Of a DNA stretch of 42,682 bases, positions 30,508 to 38,414 are shown one piece after another (within the stretch, counting starts at the first letter, position 1; every line of letters starts with the position of its first letter). The notes under the pieces were generated by a model. That model was not told where the DNA came from and did not search any database. It saw only the letters and a program-made list of their open reading frames with translations. The stretch spans positions 1 through 42,682 of the IMG/VR virus record IMGVR_UViG_3300031576_000122, one strand, 5' to 3'. This stretch comes from a virus. Both the position numbers and the translations under genes were made by a program.

Positions 30508-30876
30508 ATGGATGCTGCACCGCTTGCCTCGCTTCCCGTTGGCGCACTCTCGATCGTGCGAACGGCGACGGCTGCAATCGCCAATCTCTATGCGCAGACC
30601 AGCGGCCGTGTGCTGCATATCACCGGCATCTGGATCAGCGGAAAGAACGCCGCCGCATTCGGGACGGTCACCGTGACAGTCACCCCACGTTTCGGGGTCG
30701 CAACCGTTGTCATGGAAACGCAGTTCCCGACACTGGCCGTGAACAGCCAAGAGGTCAACACGTATCTCCATGTTGGAGACCTCCCGACCGTGAGCGACGT
30801 GGCTGTTGCGACGACTGGAACGGCACCGACGTCGTTCCGCGTCGTGCTCATTGGCTGGGAGGAGACGCTTCCATGA
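30508..30876 (+). CDS. Hypothetical structural protein
   Basis: 122 aa without signal peptide. Beta-strand rich (VLHITGIWISGKNAAAFGTV, then VTPRFGVATVVMETQF), like small head or tail decoration proteins. Ends with a short overlap (ATGA) with the next small gene. Function not proven. Confidence 0.55.
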   Translation: MDAAPLASLPVGALSIVRTATAAIANLYAQTSGRVLHITGIWISGKNAAAFGTVTVTVTPRFGVATVVMETQFPTLAVNSQEVNTYLHVGDLPTVSDVAVATTGTAPTSFRVVLIGWEETLP

Positions 30877-30959
30877 TCGCACTCGTCGGCATTGCCGTCA
30901 TGGTCGCGATCATTGGAATCGTCTGGTGGATGATCACGCGTGATAGCGGCGAGCCGTAG
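30873..30959 (+). CDS. 28-residue membrane peptide
   Basis: 28 aa starting inside the previous stop (ATGA), with GGGAGGAG upstream. One hydrophobic helix (MIALVGIAVMVAIIGIVWWM) and a short charged tail. The good ribosome site and coupling support a real gene despite its size. Role unknown. Confidence 0.5.
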   Translation: MIALVGIAVMVAIIGIVWWMITRDSGEP

Positions 30960-30964
30960 CTTTG

Positions 30965-30984
30965 TGTGCTGCTAGTGCAACACA
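30965..30984 (+). promoter_or_regulatory. 20-nt hairpin, family member E
   Basis: Arms TGTGCTGC and GCAACACA around TAGT, with one C-A mismatch; 5 nt after the stop at 30959, preceded by CTTTG and followed by GGAC. The only family member with an imperfect stem. Confidence 0.6.
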
Positions 30985-31011
30985 GGACGTGGAGTAGAGA
31001 GCACCCGAGCC

Positions 31012-31413
31012 ATGTCAGACGTGTGGTCCCGCGACGGGTTGACGCCTCCCTCACCTATTGCCGGGCTGCCGGCTATGGGGCGGACGGCCGCTGGCATCGT
31101 CCGCATCATGCTGCTCGACGCGGACGGGAACCTGCTGCAGCGCAAGCTCACGACCGCGACGATGTCCAATTCCGCGGTCTCAGTCACGACCAACACGGTC
31201 ATTCTCTCGTCGAGTACGGCACGCATCGCCTGGGCGATCATTCACGAATCTGCCGCGGACACGCTCTACATCGGCGCAGCAGGCGTGACCGCGGCGAACG
31301 GCTTCCCGCTCCTCTCGAATCAGCCATTCGTCTCAGGAGACTTCCATGGCGAACTCCGCGGCACGTCCTCAGGCGGAGCAATCTCCGTCCGCGTGCTGGA
31401 ATGGACCATTTAG
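31012..31413 (+). CDS. Hypothetical structural protein
   Basis: 133 aa, no signal peptide. Beta-strand composition with blocks such as RIMLLDADGNLLQRKLTT and AWAIIHESAADTLYIGAAGV that resemble small phage decoration/fibre-base proteins. GGAG lies upstream. Sits among exported genes. Function not proven. Confidence 0.55.
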   Translation: MSDVWSRDGLTPPSPIAGLPAMGRTAAGIVRIMLLDADGNLLQRKLTTATMSNSAVSVTTNTVILSSSTARIAWAIIHESAADTLYIGAAGVTAANGFPLLSNQPFVSGDFHGELRGTSSGGAISVRVLEWTI

Positions 31414-31432
31414 TTGCCGCTAATGCGGCAAC
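31413..31432 (+). promoter_or_regulatory. 20-nt hairpin, family member F
   Basis: Arms GTTGCCGC and GCGGCAAC around TAAT; followed by GGAC. The first stem base is the last base of the stop codon. Same arms as member B. Confidence 0.75.
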
Positions 31433-31478
31433 GGACGCAGGCAACGGGGAGAGGAACATTAACGGGCATTAGACGCAA

Positions 31479-31583
31479 ATGAACATTCTCAGTACAGCGA
31501 TGGCAGCGCTCGCGGACATGGTCTTTGATGCGTTCATTGAGGGTGTGGCATGGGTCATTTCCTGCTTGTTGCGCTTGTTCTAG
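31479..31583 (+). CDS. 34-residue hydrophobic peptide (possible)
   Basis: 34 aa, ATG 31479 with no good ribosome site. It is hydrophobic and amphipathic (DAFIEGVAWVISCLLRLF at the end) and overlaps the start of the next gene by 34 nt. Could be a real small gene coupled to its neighbour, or only a leader frame. Confidence 0.3.
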   Translation: MNILSTAMAALADMVFDAFIEGVAWVISCLLRLF

Positions 31584-32185
31584 GGCTGCTCTGCCCTGCG
31601 GCAGCGTCAGCGCAGCCCGCAATCGGGACACCGCCTGGCTATCTCGAAGTTCGAGATAATGGAACTCCGGAAACACGCCGCCGTAGGCTGAATTTGATCT
31701 CTGGGAGTGGTGCCACGGTCTCCTGCCTCGATAATGGTGGAACTGGCGCAACAGATTGTACAGTGAGCGCTACCGGCGCTACAGCAGGCATCTCAATGTT
31801 GCAGGGAACGCCTGTCAGTCCTGTGGTTCCTGGTGGTGTTGCCCAGACCGTGTTCGTTCCGTTATCTGGTTCTGACATGTCGCCGACGCAGTTGGAAGTG
31901 CGAACACATATCCAAGGGATCACGACACTGAACAATCTCCGCTGTTTTGTCACGACCGCACCTGGCGTTGGTCAAACGGTTACGATTACGGTGCAGACGA
32001 GTGGCGGCTGTATGACGGCGCCAGCCGATACCACGCTGGTGTGTACCATTACCGGGACCGCGACAGAATCCTCCGTCGTGGTTGCACCGCAGACAGTGGC
32101 GAGCGGGAATTGCGCAGCGGTGAAAGTTGGGTACACCGCTGGCGCGGCAACGTCGTTTCCGAGGTTTGTCGTGGCAGGATCATGA
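31550..32185 (+). CDS. Exported beta-rich protein
   Basis: 211 aa; TTGAGGG lies upstream. Signal peptide LVALVLGLLCPAAASAQ, cleavage after A-S-A. The mature chain is Thr/Gly/Val-rich with paired Cys (CLDNGGTGATDC, LVCTITGTATESSVVV) and fits a trimeric or beta-sandwich fibre segment. Lower GC than the early operon. Part of the exported fibre-like cassette. Confidence 0.65.
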   Translation: MGHFLLVALVLGLLCPAAASAQPAIGTPPGYLEVRDNGTPETRRRRLNLISGSGATVSCLDNGGTGATDCTVSATGATAGISMLQGTPVSPVVPGGVAQTVFVPLSGSDMSPTQLEVRTHIQGITTLNNLRCFVTTAPGVGQTVTITVQTSGGCMTAPADTTLVCTITGTATESSVVVAPQTVASGNCAAVKVGYTAGAATSFPRFVVAGS

Positions 32186-32538
32186 TTGTGGTTGTGCTAT
32201 TGAGCGCCGTCTTCCTCTCGGCTGGGAACGCCAATGCCGCATCAACGAAGGTCTGTGGGCATCAGATAGCGCGGAGTATTGAGGACGCACTTGCGAGATC
32301 TGCAACAGCGGTGACGATGCCTCCAGGATGTACACGAGCACGACTGAATCCGTTTCGCTGGATCGTCCAGCAAACGTCATACGGATATTTGGTACTGCAC
32401 CAACGTTCGGGACGAAGTGTGGCGTTGATCGCGCAACAGCCACCACCACCAGATGGAACAGTGCGAGAATCACAGGGACGGCATGAACTATGGCAGAATG
32501 GAGGGGTAGTCGGATGGGTACAGCAGCTCGAAGAGTAG
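32182..32538 (+). CDS. Exported small protein
   Basis: 118 aa, starting inside the previous stop (ATGA). Signal peptide MIVVVLLSAVFLSAGNANA. The mature part has two or three Cys and a compact fold (YGYLVLHQRSGRSVALIAQQ). Its stop overlaps the next gene by 25 nt. No family recognised. Confidence 0.6.
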   Translation: MIVVVLLSAVFLSAGNANAASTKVCGHQIARSIEDALARSATAVTMPPGCTRARLNPFRWIVQQTSYGYLVLHQRSGRSVALIAQQPPPPDGTVRESQGRHELWQNGGVVGWVQQLEE

Positions 32539-33215
32539 CACTGGTCGTGTTCGTGTTTCTTGTGGTGTCTGTCGCACGCGTTGATGCGTTTACTGGAACA
32601 ACCGACGAGATCCAAATTCAGAATGGTATCATCGGCTTTGATACTATTCCCATTCCGGTTGTGAAGGGCGGAACCAACCAAACGACATCGCCAGACGACA
32701 ACCTGCTCGTTGGCAATGGCACGACCTGGGAGCTGAAGACAGTTCCAAACTGTATCGCAGCGAACAGTTTCTTACAGTATACCGCTGCAACGAATACGTT
32801 TTCCTGCGGAACAGTAGCAACGTCGTCCACCCTCGGCTTCTCGACGAATGGAGAGATTGTTGGCGCGGTGACGACGTTCATGGGTCCGAGTGTGACTGAG
32901 AGCACGGAAACCCGTGGACAGACGATTACAGACGTCGCCGCAACATTTGACAATCTCGAGTGCATCTCAACGGCGCTGCCAGGTGCGGCACAGACCTATA
33001 CGATCACCATGCGAGATGGTGCCTGCACCGCTGCATTAACCGCGTCCGTTGGGCAGACGTGTGTCATTAGCAACGTCGGACGGCGTTGTCAGGATGGAAC
33101 GCCTGAAGGGGCTGCGGAATCTGTCCTTGCGAATGAGTGCTTCACCTGGTCGATCTTGCCAACAGCGGGAGCAGCAACGGCGGTCGTGAGCTGCACAGTC
33201 GTTCGTACCAGCTAA
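32514..33215 (+). CDS. Exported fibre-like protein
   Basis: 233 aa from ATG 32514 (GAGGGG upstream). Signal peptide RVALVVFVFLVVSVARVDA. Segment VVKGGTNQTTSPDDNLLVGN followed by TWELKTVPNC is the G-G-T-N-x-x-x...D-x-x-L-V-G-N-G pattern seen in phage fibre shafts. Several Cys pairs. Likely part of a host-binding or decoration fibre exported across the inner membrane. Confidence 0.65.
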   Translation: MGTAARRVALVVFVFLVVSVARVDAFTGTTDEIQIQNGIIGFDTIPIPVVKGGTNQTTSPDDNLLVGNGTTWELKTVPNCIAANSFLQYTAATNTFSCGTVATSSTLGFSTNGEIVGAVTTFMGPSVTESTETRGQTITDVAATFDNLECISTALPGAAQTYTITMRDGACTAALTASVGQTCVISNVGRRCQDGTPEGAAESVLANECFTWSILPTAGAATAVVSCTVVRTS

Positions 33216-33238
33216 TTACGCTCGCGCTGTTTCGTCTG

Positions 33239-36200
33239 ATGCGCGGACGTGGAGTACTTCTTGCCTTCGTGCTCTGCTGCGTATTCGCAGCACCGAGAGA
33301 CGTGTGCGCGTTTGATGCAGGCACCGGCATAGATGTGCAGAATGCCACGGTCGATCTCGATGAAACAGAAGTCAACAGCACCACCTGGGGAAACGGTACC
33401 ATCGACCCCATCCAATGGACGTTCAATACCAGCGGTGCCGTCGATCCAGTGATCAACTTCACGAGTACCGAGGTCCTGTTTGGTGGCAGCGTCCCGCGAA
33501 TCACGCACATTTTCACCACGCCGCAATTTCGATTCGACGACTCCGATGAGCCGCAGGGCAATGATGGGCTGATCCTCGTAGATTGCCCCGACGTCGTGGC
33601 GCCAGAAAACTGTTCAATGACGATCTCGAGTGTGCTGAACGGGGTGGGCTCTCAAGGATGGTTACAAGCTGTTGGTGCGACGGACAATCGCAACGATATC
33701 ACGCTTGGGGACGGTACGTGTTCCGTTGGTGTTCAATGTACGGACACGATCACGCTTGCAACAGATTCCACTGGGGATGCAGAAGTCACGCTGCCAGCAC
33801 AGTCCATTTCGGGGACAGAGATCACGAACGATACGATAGGCCCTACACAAGTAGATGAGACAGCGAACTATACGTGGACGGGGGATCATAGCTGGGAGAC
33901 GGGCAATATCCTGGTCCGTCGGGAGGCGACATGCTTGGCTGCTGCATGTGACGCTGCCGGCGAGCGCGGTCGCCTCTGTGTCCAGACTAGCGCCACGTTG
34001 GCGCACGAGCTGCGCTACTGCGCAGGCGCTAGCGGCTGGGTCGAGCCCGCGGGTACTGGCGGCACGCCCGCATTGAGCGCCATCACCGCCGCCATCGCGA
34101 CGAACAGTATCACGAACGCCGAGTTCCCGCAGACGTGGACGTGGGATACAGCCGCGACCACGGTCGCGTTTGATCCGTTCACGTTCGCGCTCATCAACGA
34201 TTCAACAACTGACGGGCTTACACAGGAAGTCCTGATGATCCAGCGCACGGCGTCTGCAGGGACGCAGCCGGTCGAGGCGCTCGTCCATCTCGCGAACCTG
34301 GATACGGATGGCCTCGTGAATGACGCCCTGCTCATCGACGCGGACGCGGGTGCCATCACGGATGCGGTGGATGCTTCCGACCCCGAAATTGTTAATGCGA
34401 TCAGCCTTGGGGCGAATTCAATTGCGTTGACAGGTGGGGACGGCAGCCTAAGTAACACGGATCTCCTGTTGCTCGCGGATGGATCTATCACGCTGCCGAC
34501 AGAAACAGATGGAGTCTATGTCGGTGATGTAGCAGCTGGCACCGGCATCGCAGTAACAGGAACCCCAGCGGAGAACTACACGGAGACTGTCGCATTTGAC
34601 TTCTCAGATGCAGGGACGGATCCCGCACTTGGAGCCGAGGAATGTCGCTTCTCGAACGAGGGTGTGAGCGCGGGTGGCTGGGTATGTGAGGGAACAGCCG
34701 ATCTCATCGAGACACGCTTTCGAGTGACCGATCCAACGACGACAGATAAGGTTATTACGTTCCCAAATGAGACCGGTACGGTCTGTGTCGGCCAAACAGG
34801 CGCGGGCTGTCCAACGACAACCGCATTGAGCAGCATTACAGCTGCGGTGGCGACCAATTCCATCAACAACGCGGAGTTCGGGCAAGTATGGACATGGGAC
34901 TCGGCAGCAGCGGCTGCCGCCTTGGATGGTATGACCTTTGGGTTCAACCACGATGCGACGTCAGAAACTGCAAACCCGCAGCAAGGCGTTGTTGTTCGGC
35001 GGAATGCTACTGCAGGGACACAGGTCTTTGATGCGTTGGTGGTAGTGGACAACGCGGACACCGATGGGTTGGTGACTGACGGTGTTCTGGTCACAGCTGC
35101 TGCTGGAGCCATCACGGATGCCCTCGATGTAGCTGATCCTGAGGTGGTGAATGGGCTCAACCTCGGCAATAACAACTTCGTCTTTGGGTCATCTACGTGG
35201 GGCAATGGGGGTGCGTTCACGCTCACCTTTGATGCCGGTGCAAGCGATCCGCTGATCTCGTTTGGGAGTGGTTTCATGCAGCTGGAGGATGGCGTTACAG
35301 CGGGCGCAGCCACGTTTGGGGACAACCTGGATGCGAGCATGACTTGGACCTATGACACCTCCGGCGGGAGCAATCCTGCGCTCACGTTTTCATCTGGGGT
35401 GATTCAGCTCTCGACGGGCGTGGCAAGCGGGAATGCAGCGCTTGTCGTTCCTGCAACATCCATTGGGCAGAGTGAAATCGCTACGACGACGTTTAACGAT
35501 ACCACGTGGGGGGATAATACAGACGCGGCACTCACATGGACATTCGATAGTTCGACGGCGAATAATCCAGCGTTCGAGTTTAACTCGAATGGTGATGTCT
35601 CAGTCGTGTTTGGGGCAGGGGCGAATTCGCTTATTATGCGAGATACGCAGACCAACCTGAGATTTGATGATACCGACGCAGCCGGAGCAGAACCAGAGGG
35701 TTCTCTTGTTACGTTCTGCTCAGACACCGTCGCCCCGATCAATTGCGATATTCAGCTTGGTGTTATGAACAATGGCAGCATATCCGGCATACTTGTGGGT
35801 TCTGCAGATGCCACTGCGAATGCTACGGATGTGACGCTCGGTGATGCAGCCGGTACGGATTCTCTAGCACTCTTGACGAACGGCGTCGATGTGCAGATCG
35901 ACGTGACGGCTGGCGTGGTCGAGTTCTTAACCGGTACCGCCGGCATTATCCGTGTGAGCGATGCCCTGCCCGTTTGGGAGTGGAACGATACGAATTTCGC
36001 CTCGTTCACTGATGAGGCCAGATTCGCTTTAGATTGTACTAGTGATGGCGATTGTGGCCTTCAATTTAGCGTGCGAAACAATGGCGTCCTCGATGCCGTG
36101 TTTGATGTGATCGACACTGCAGACGATCACTCGATCGAGATCGGGGACACGACGGGCACCGATGCAATCACGCTTCAGACTACTGGGGACAGTGGGTCCA

Positions 36201-36799
36201 CGATCACGCTCACCAACATGACCACAGGCGTCGAGCTGACCAGCCTGGTCAGCGATTTGCCTTTTGAGTGTGTCATGTTGGACGCGACGGCTGCTATCCC
36301 AGATGACACCGCAGGCTGCGGCCCGGCAAGCAAAAATGGCACGAACTTTAGTTACCGGACCTGTGACTTTGACACTGGTGCAACAGAGGAGATTGCCAAC
36401 TTTGTGTTTGAACTGCCGGTCAACTTGACTAGCACAACGGGAACCATTCAGTTGGTCTGGAGTACGGCAACGACCTGCACGGATCCCAGCGATGATGTGT
36501 GTTGGACGGTGGATGGTGCGAGCTTCGCTCCTGACGCGGCGTTCAACACGGGCGCGCTCGGCGGGACGCTCTTCGGTGTCACACAGGACTGCAGCGCGGC
36601 GGGGAATATCCTCTACACCACATCCACAACGTTTACGCACGGTATGGCTCCTAGCCAGCGTGCGGTGATCCAGGTCAGTCGCGATACGAATGGAACGAAT
36701 TGTGCTGGTGGGACCGCCGATGATGACCTCGGCGGAGACGCCTTTCTGCATGCGGTACGGTTTTGCTACCGTGTGAACAATCTAGCATCGGGGGAATAA
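33239..36799 (+). CDS. Giant exported fibre-like protein with duplicated module
   Basis: 1186 aa from ATG 33239. No ribosome site is seen, so the start is less certain. Signal peptide RGVLLAFVLCCVFAAPRDVC and on to A-F. The chain is Asp/Thr/Gly/Asn-rich beta repeats. A module of about 120 residues occurs twice, opening with ITAAIATNSITNAEFPQTWT (DNA about 34080) and ITAAVATNSINNAEFGQVWT (about 34840), each followed by AGAITDA and PE-V-N. Blocks such as STWGNG...LTF and TTWGDN...LTWTFD recur. The Cys-containing end (TCDFDTGATEE and onward) looks globular. Best guess: the main tip-bearing fibre, reaching the virion or cell surface through Sec export. Confidence 0.7.
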   Translation: MRGRGVLLAFVLCCVFAAPRDVCAFDAGTGIDVQNATVDLDETEVNSTTWGNGTIDPIQWTFNTSGAVDPVINFTSTEVLFGGSVPRITHIFTTPQFRFDDSDEPQGNDGLILVDCPDVVAPENCSMTISSVLNGVGSQGWLQAVGATDNRNDITLGDGTCSVGVQCTDTITLATDSTGDAEVTLPAQSISGTEITNDTIGPTQVDETANYTWTGDHSWETGNILVRREATCLAAACDAAGERGRLCVQTSATLAHELRYCAGASGWVEPAGTGGTPALSAITAAIATNSITNAEFPQTWTWDTAATTVAFDPFTFALINDSTTDGLTQEVLMIQRTASAGTQPVEALVHLANLDTDGLVNDALLIDADAGAITDAVDASDPEIVNAISLGANSIALTGGDGSLSNTDLLLLADGSITLPTETDGVYVGDVAAGTGIAVTGTPAENYTETVAFDFSDAGTDPALGAEECRFSNEGVSAGGWVCEGTADLIETRFRVTDPTTTDKVITFPNETGTVCVGQTGAGCPTTTALSSITAAVATNSINNAEFGQVWTWDSAAAAAALDGMTFGFNHDATSETANPQQGVVVRRNATAGTQVFDALVVVDNADTDGLVTDGVLVTAAAGAITDALDVADPEVVNGLNLGNNNFVFGSSTWGNGGAFTLTFDAGASDPLISFGSGFMQLEDGVTAGAATFGDNLDASMTWTYDTSGGSNPALTFSSGVIQLSTGVASGNAALVVPATSIGQSEIATTTFNDTTWGDNTDAALTWTFDSSTANNPAFEFNSNGDVSVVFGAGANSLIMRDTQTNLRFDDTDAAGAEPEGSLVTFCSDTVAPINCDIQLGVMNNGSISGILVGSADATANATDVTLGDAAGTDSLALLTNGVDVQIDVTAGVVEFLTGTAGIIRVSDALPVWEWNDTNFASFTDEARFALDCTSDGDCGLQFSVRNNGVLDAVFDVIDTADDHSIEIGDTTGTDAITLQTTGDSGSTITLTNMTTGVELTSLVSDLPFECVMLDATAAIPDDTAGCGPASKNGTNFSYRTCDFDTGATEEIANFVFELPVNLTSTTGTIQLVWSTATTCTDPSDDVCWTVDGASFAPDAAFNTGALGGTLFGVTQDCSAAGNILYTTSTTFTHGMAPSQRAVIQVSRDTNGTNCAGGTADDDLGGDAFLHAVRFCYRVNNLASGE

Positions 36800-36928
36800 A
36801 CGCTTTGACGGGGCCGTTCCACGTATCCAATAGCGCGCATGAAGGGCTAACGTGAGTGCTTTTTCGATGGGCGAACTGTTGTGTGGAATGTCAAGAAGAA
36901 CGGTGAATAGAGAGGTCGGGGATCTCGC

Positions 36929-37876
36929 ATGAACGCGCTTACCATGGTTCTCATGGGCTTCTGGTTCGTGCCGCCCGCGGCGATCAAGGTGGAGCACGTG
37001 CGGGCACCGCTCGTGGAGCTGGCGCAGAACTATGGCAGCGGGCTGCCCCATCTGTGGAGCATACAGGGCTTGACCACGCCACCAGATGAGTCCGCGTTGT
37101 TCGTGGCAATCTGGTCCTTGAATGAAGCGTCTGGGACGCGAGCAAATCGGACGGGCACGACGTGTGCGGCAGATACATCGTGCGATCTCACGGAATCTGC
37201 AGGCGATACGGTCGTCAACAGCACGACGAACGTTCGTGAAGGTACCGCGTCAGCCAGTTTCGTGCGCGCGGACAACGAATGGCTGCAATGTACGGATGCG
37301 ACCTGCAACGAGTTAGATACGACGGGGAGCATGTCGTGGGGCTTCTGGCTCCGCCCGCAATCAACGGGCATTCAGCATAACACGATGGTTAGTCTCGACG
37401 CGAGTGCCACGGATGGGTGGTACAGTCTCATCACGACGACCAATCTGCACCAATGCTTCGGGAGCGCAGTCCTGGTGGACAGCTTTTCGCTCAACTCGAC
37501 GAGTACGATCACGGCGAACACGTTCATGCACGGGGCGTGCACGTTTGATGAGCCAGCCGACACGGCGCGCAACTACTTCAATGCCATCAACGAGGCATCG
37601 GACACCGCGTTTACGGGCAATCTTGACGACGCTAACCAATTTGACATTGGCAACTGGAATCTCAGCAACAATGGTGTGGATGGGCAAGTGGATGAGGCCT
37701 TCGTGATCTTCCAGGCGCTCTCGGCCGCGGAGGTGTGCCACATCTGTTCCTGTCAGATTGACGGCACCCGTGGGCAGTGCCGCTGTGATGGGACAGCGTA
37801 CTTCGATCGAGGGCTGAATGTATCCAACTGCGGGACTTGTACGTTGCCGGCAAGTTGTGCTGATCCCATAAGCTGA
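36929..37876 (+). CDS. Exported LamG-like (concanavalin fold) protein
   Basis: 315 aa; GAGAGG upstream. N-terminus [18 protein letters not shown] is hydrophobic and could export it. Residues 60-280 show a laminin-G/concanavalin pattern: [14 protein letters not shown], then [30 protein letters not shown] and [17 protein letters not shown]. Such folds bind carbohydrate. The C-terminus has a Cys-rich segment ([17 protein letters not shown]). Likely receptor- or surface-binding. Confidence 0.7.
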   Translation: MNALTMVLMGFWFVPPAAIKVEHVRAPLVELAQNYGSGLPHLWSIQGLTTPPDESALFVAIWSLNEASGTRANRTGTTCAADTSCDLTESAGDTVVNSTTNVREGTASASFVRADNEWLQCTDATCNELDTTGSMSWGFWLRPQSTGIQHNTMVSLDASATDGWYSLITTTNLHQCFGSAVLVDSFSLNSTSTITANTFMHGACTFDEPADTARNYFNAINEASDTAFTGNLDDANQFDIGNWNLSNNGVDGQVDEAFVIFQALSAAEVCHICSCQIDGTRGQCRCDGTAYFDRGLNVSNCGTCTLPASCADPIS

Positions 37877-37886
37877 GGAGGATAGG

Positions 37887-38336
37887 ATGAAGCGCTGGGC
37901 ATTGCTGCTGCTCTTACTGGCCACGTCAGCCAGCGCAGCTGAAGTGTGTTTTACCATCCCACTTGCTGGTGAACCGGAAGCTGCGGCATGCCTCACGCAA
38001 CACCAGGCCACGTATGGCGGCGGTCTCACCCAGCCGCAGCTGGTACAGATCCTCTACGAGCGGGCCTGCAAAGGCGTGCTGGTGCAGAAAGCGGCGGATG
38101 CTGAGCTGGCGACCGTCTCCGCGACGGAGAACTGGGTGAAGTGTGGCGACGGCTTCGTTCACAAGGATGAGGCGTGTGACGATAAGAACACGCTTGCGGG
38201 TGATGGCTGCAACGCAACCTGTACGTCGGACGAGACGTGCGGCAATGGTGTTCTCGATCCAGGTGAAGCGTGTGATGACGGCAATTTACTCTTGGGAGAT
38301 GGCTGCGGCCTGACGTGTACGATCGAGCTGCCATAG
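37887..38336 (+). CDS. Exported protein with two myxobacterial cysteine-rich repeats
   Basis: 149 aa. Signal peptide [20 protein letters not shown]. Two repeats at 86-112 and 118-144 match the DUF4215-type consensus C-G-(N/D)-G-x-x-x-x-x-E-x-C-D-D-x-N-x-x-x-G-D-G-C-x-x-x-C. That family is abundant in secreted Myxococcota proteins. A mid-section helix ([17 protein letters not shown]) precedes them. It suggests an exported disulfide-bonded surface protein and a myxobacterial-type host. GGAGG upstream. Confidence 0.8.
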   Translation: MKRWALLLLLLATSASAAEVCFTIPLAGEPEAAACLTQHQATYGGGLTQPQLVQILYERACKGVLVQKAADAELATVSATENWVKCGDGFVHKDEACDDKNTLAGDGCNATCTSDETCGNGVLDPGEACDDGNLLLGDGCGLTCTIELP

Positions 38337-38341
38337 CCTTG

Positions 38342-38361
38342 TTCGTTGCTAGTGCAACGAA
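38342..38361 (+). promoter_or_regulatory. 20-nt hairpin, family member G
   Basis: Arms TTCGTTGC and GCAACGAA around TAGT, 5 nt after the stop at 38336, preceded by CCTTG and followed by GGAA. Separates the exported cassette from the portal gene. Confidence 0.75.
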
Positions 38362-38414
38362 GGAACGTACCGCGACGTCTTCCCTTCGCATTTACGGGTA
38401 TATCTGGTAATTAG

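Noticed and set aside
2832-38361. The 20-nt hairpins as intrinsic terminators
   Set aside because: None is followed by a U-run and several lie directly upstream of genes that must be transcribed; GGA follows instead.
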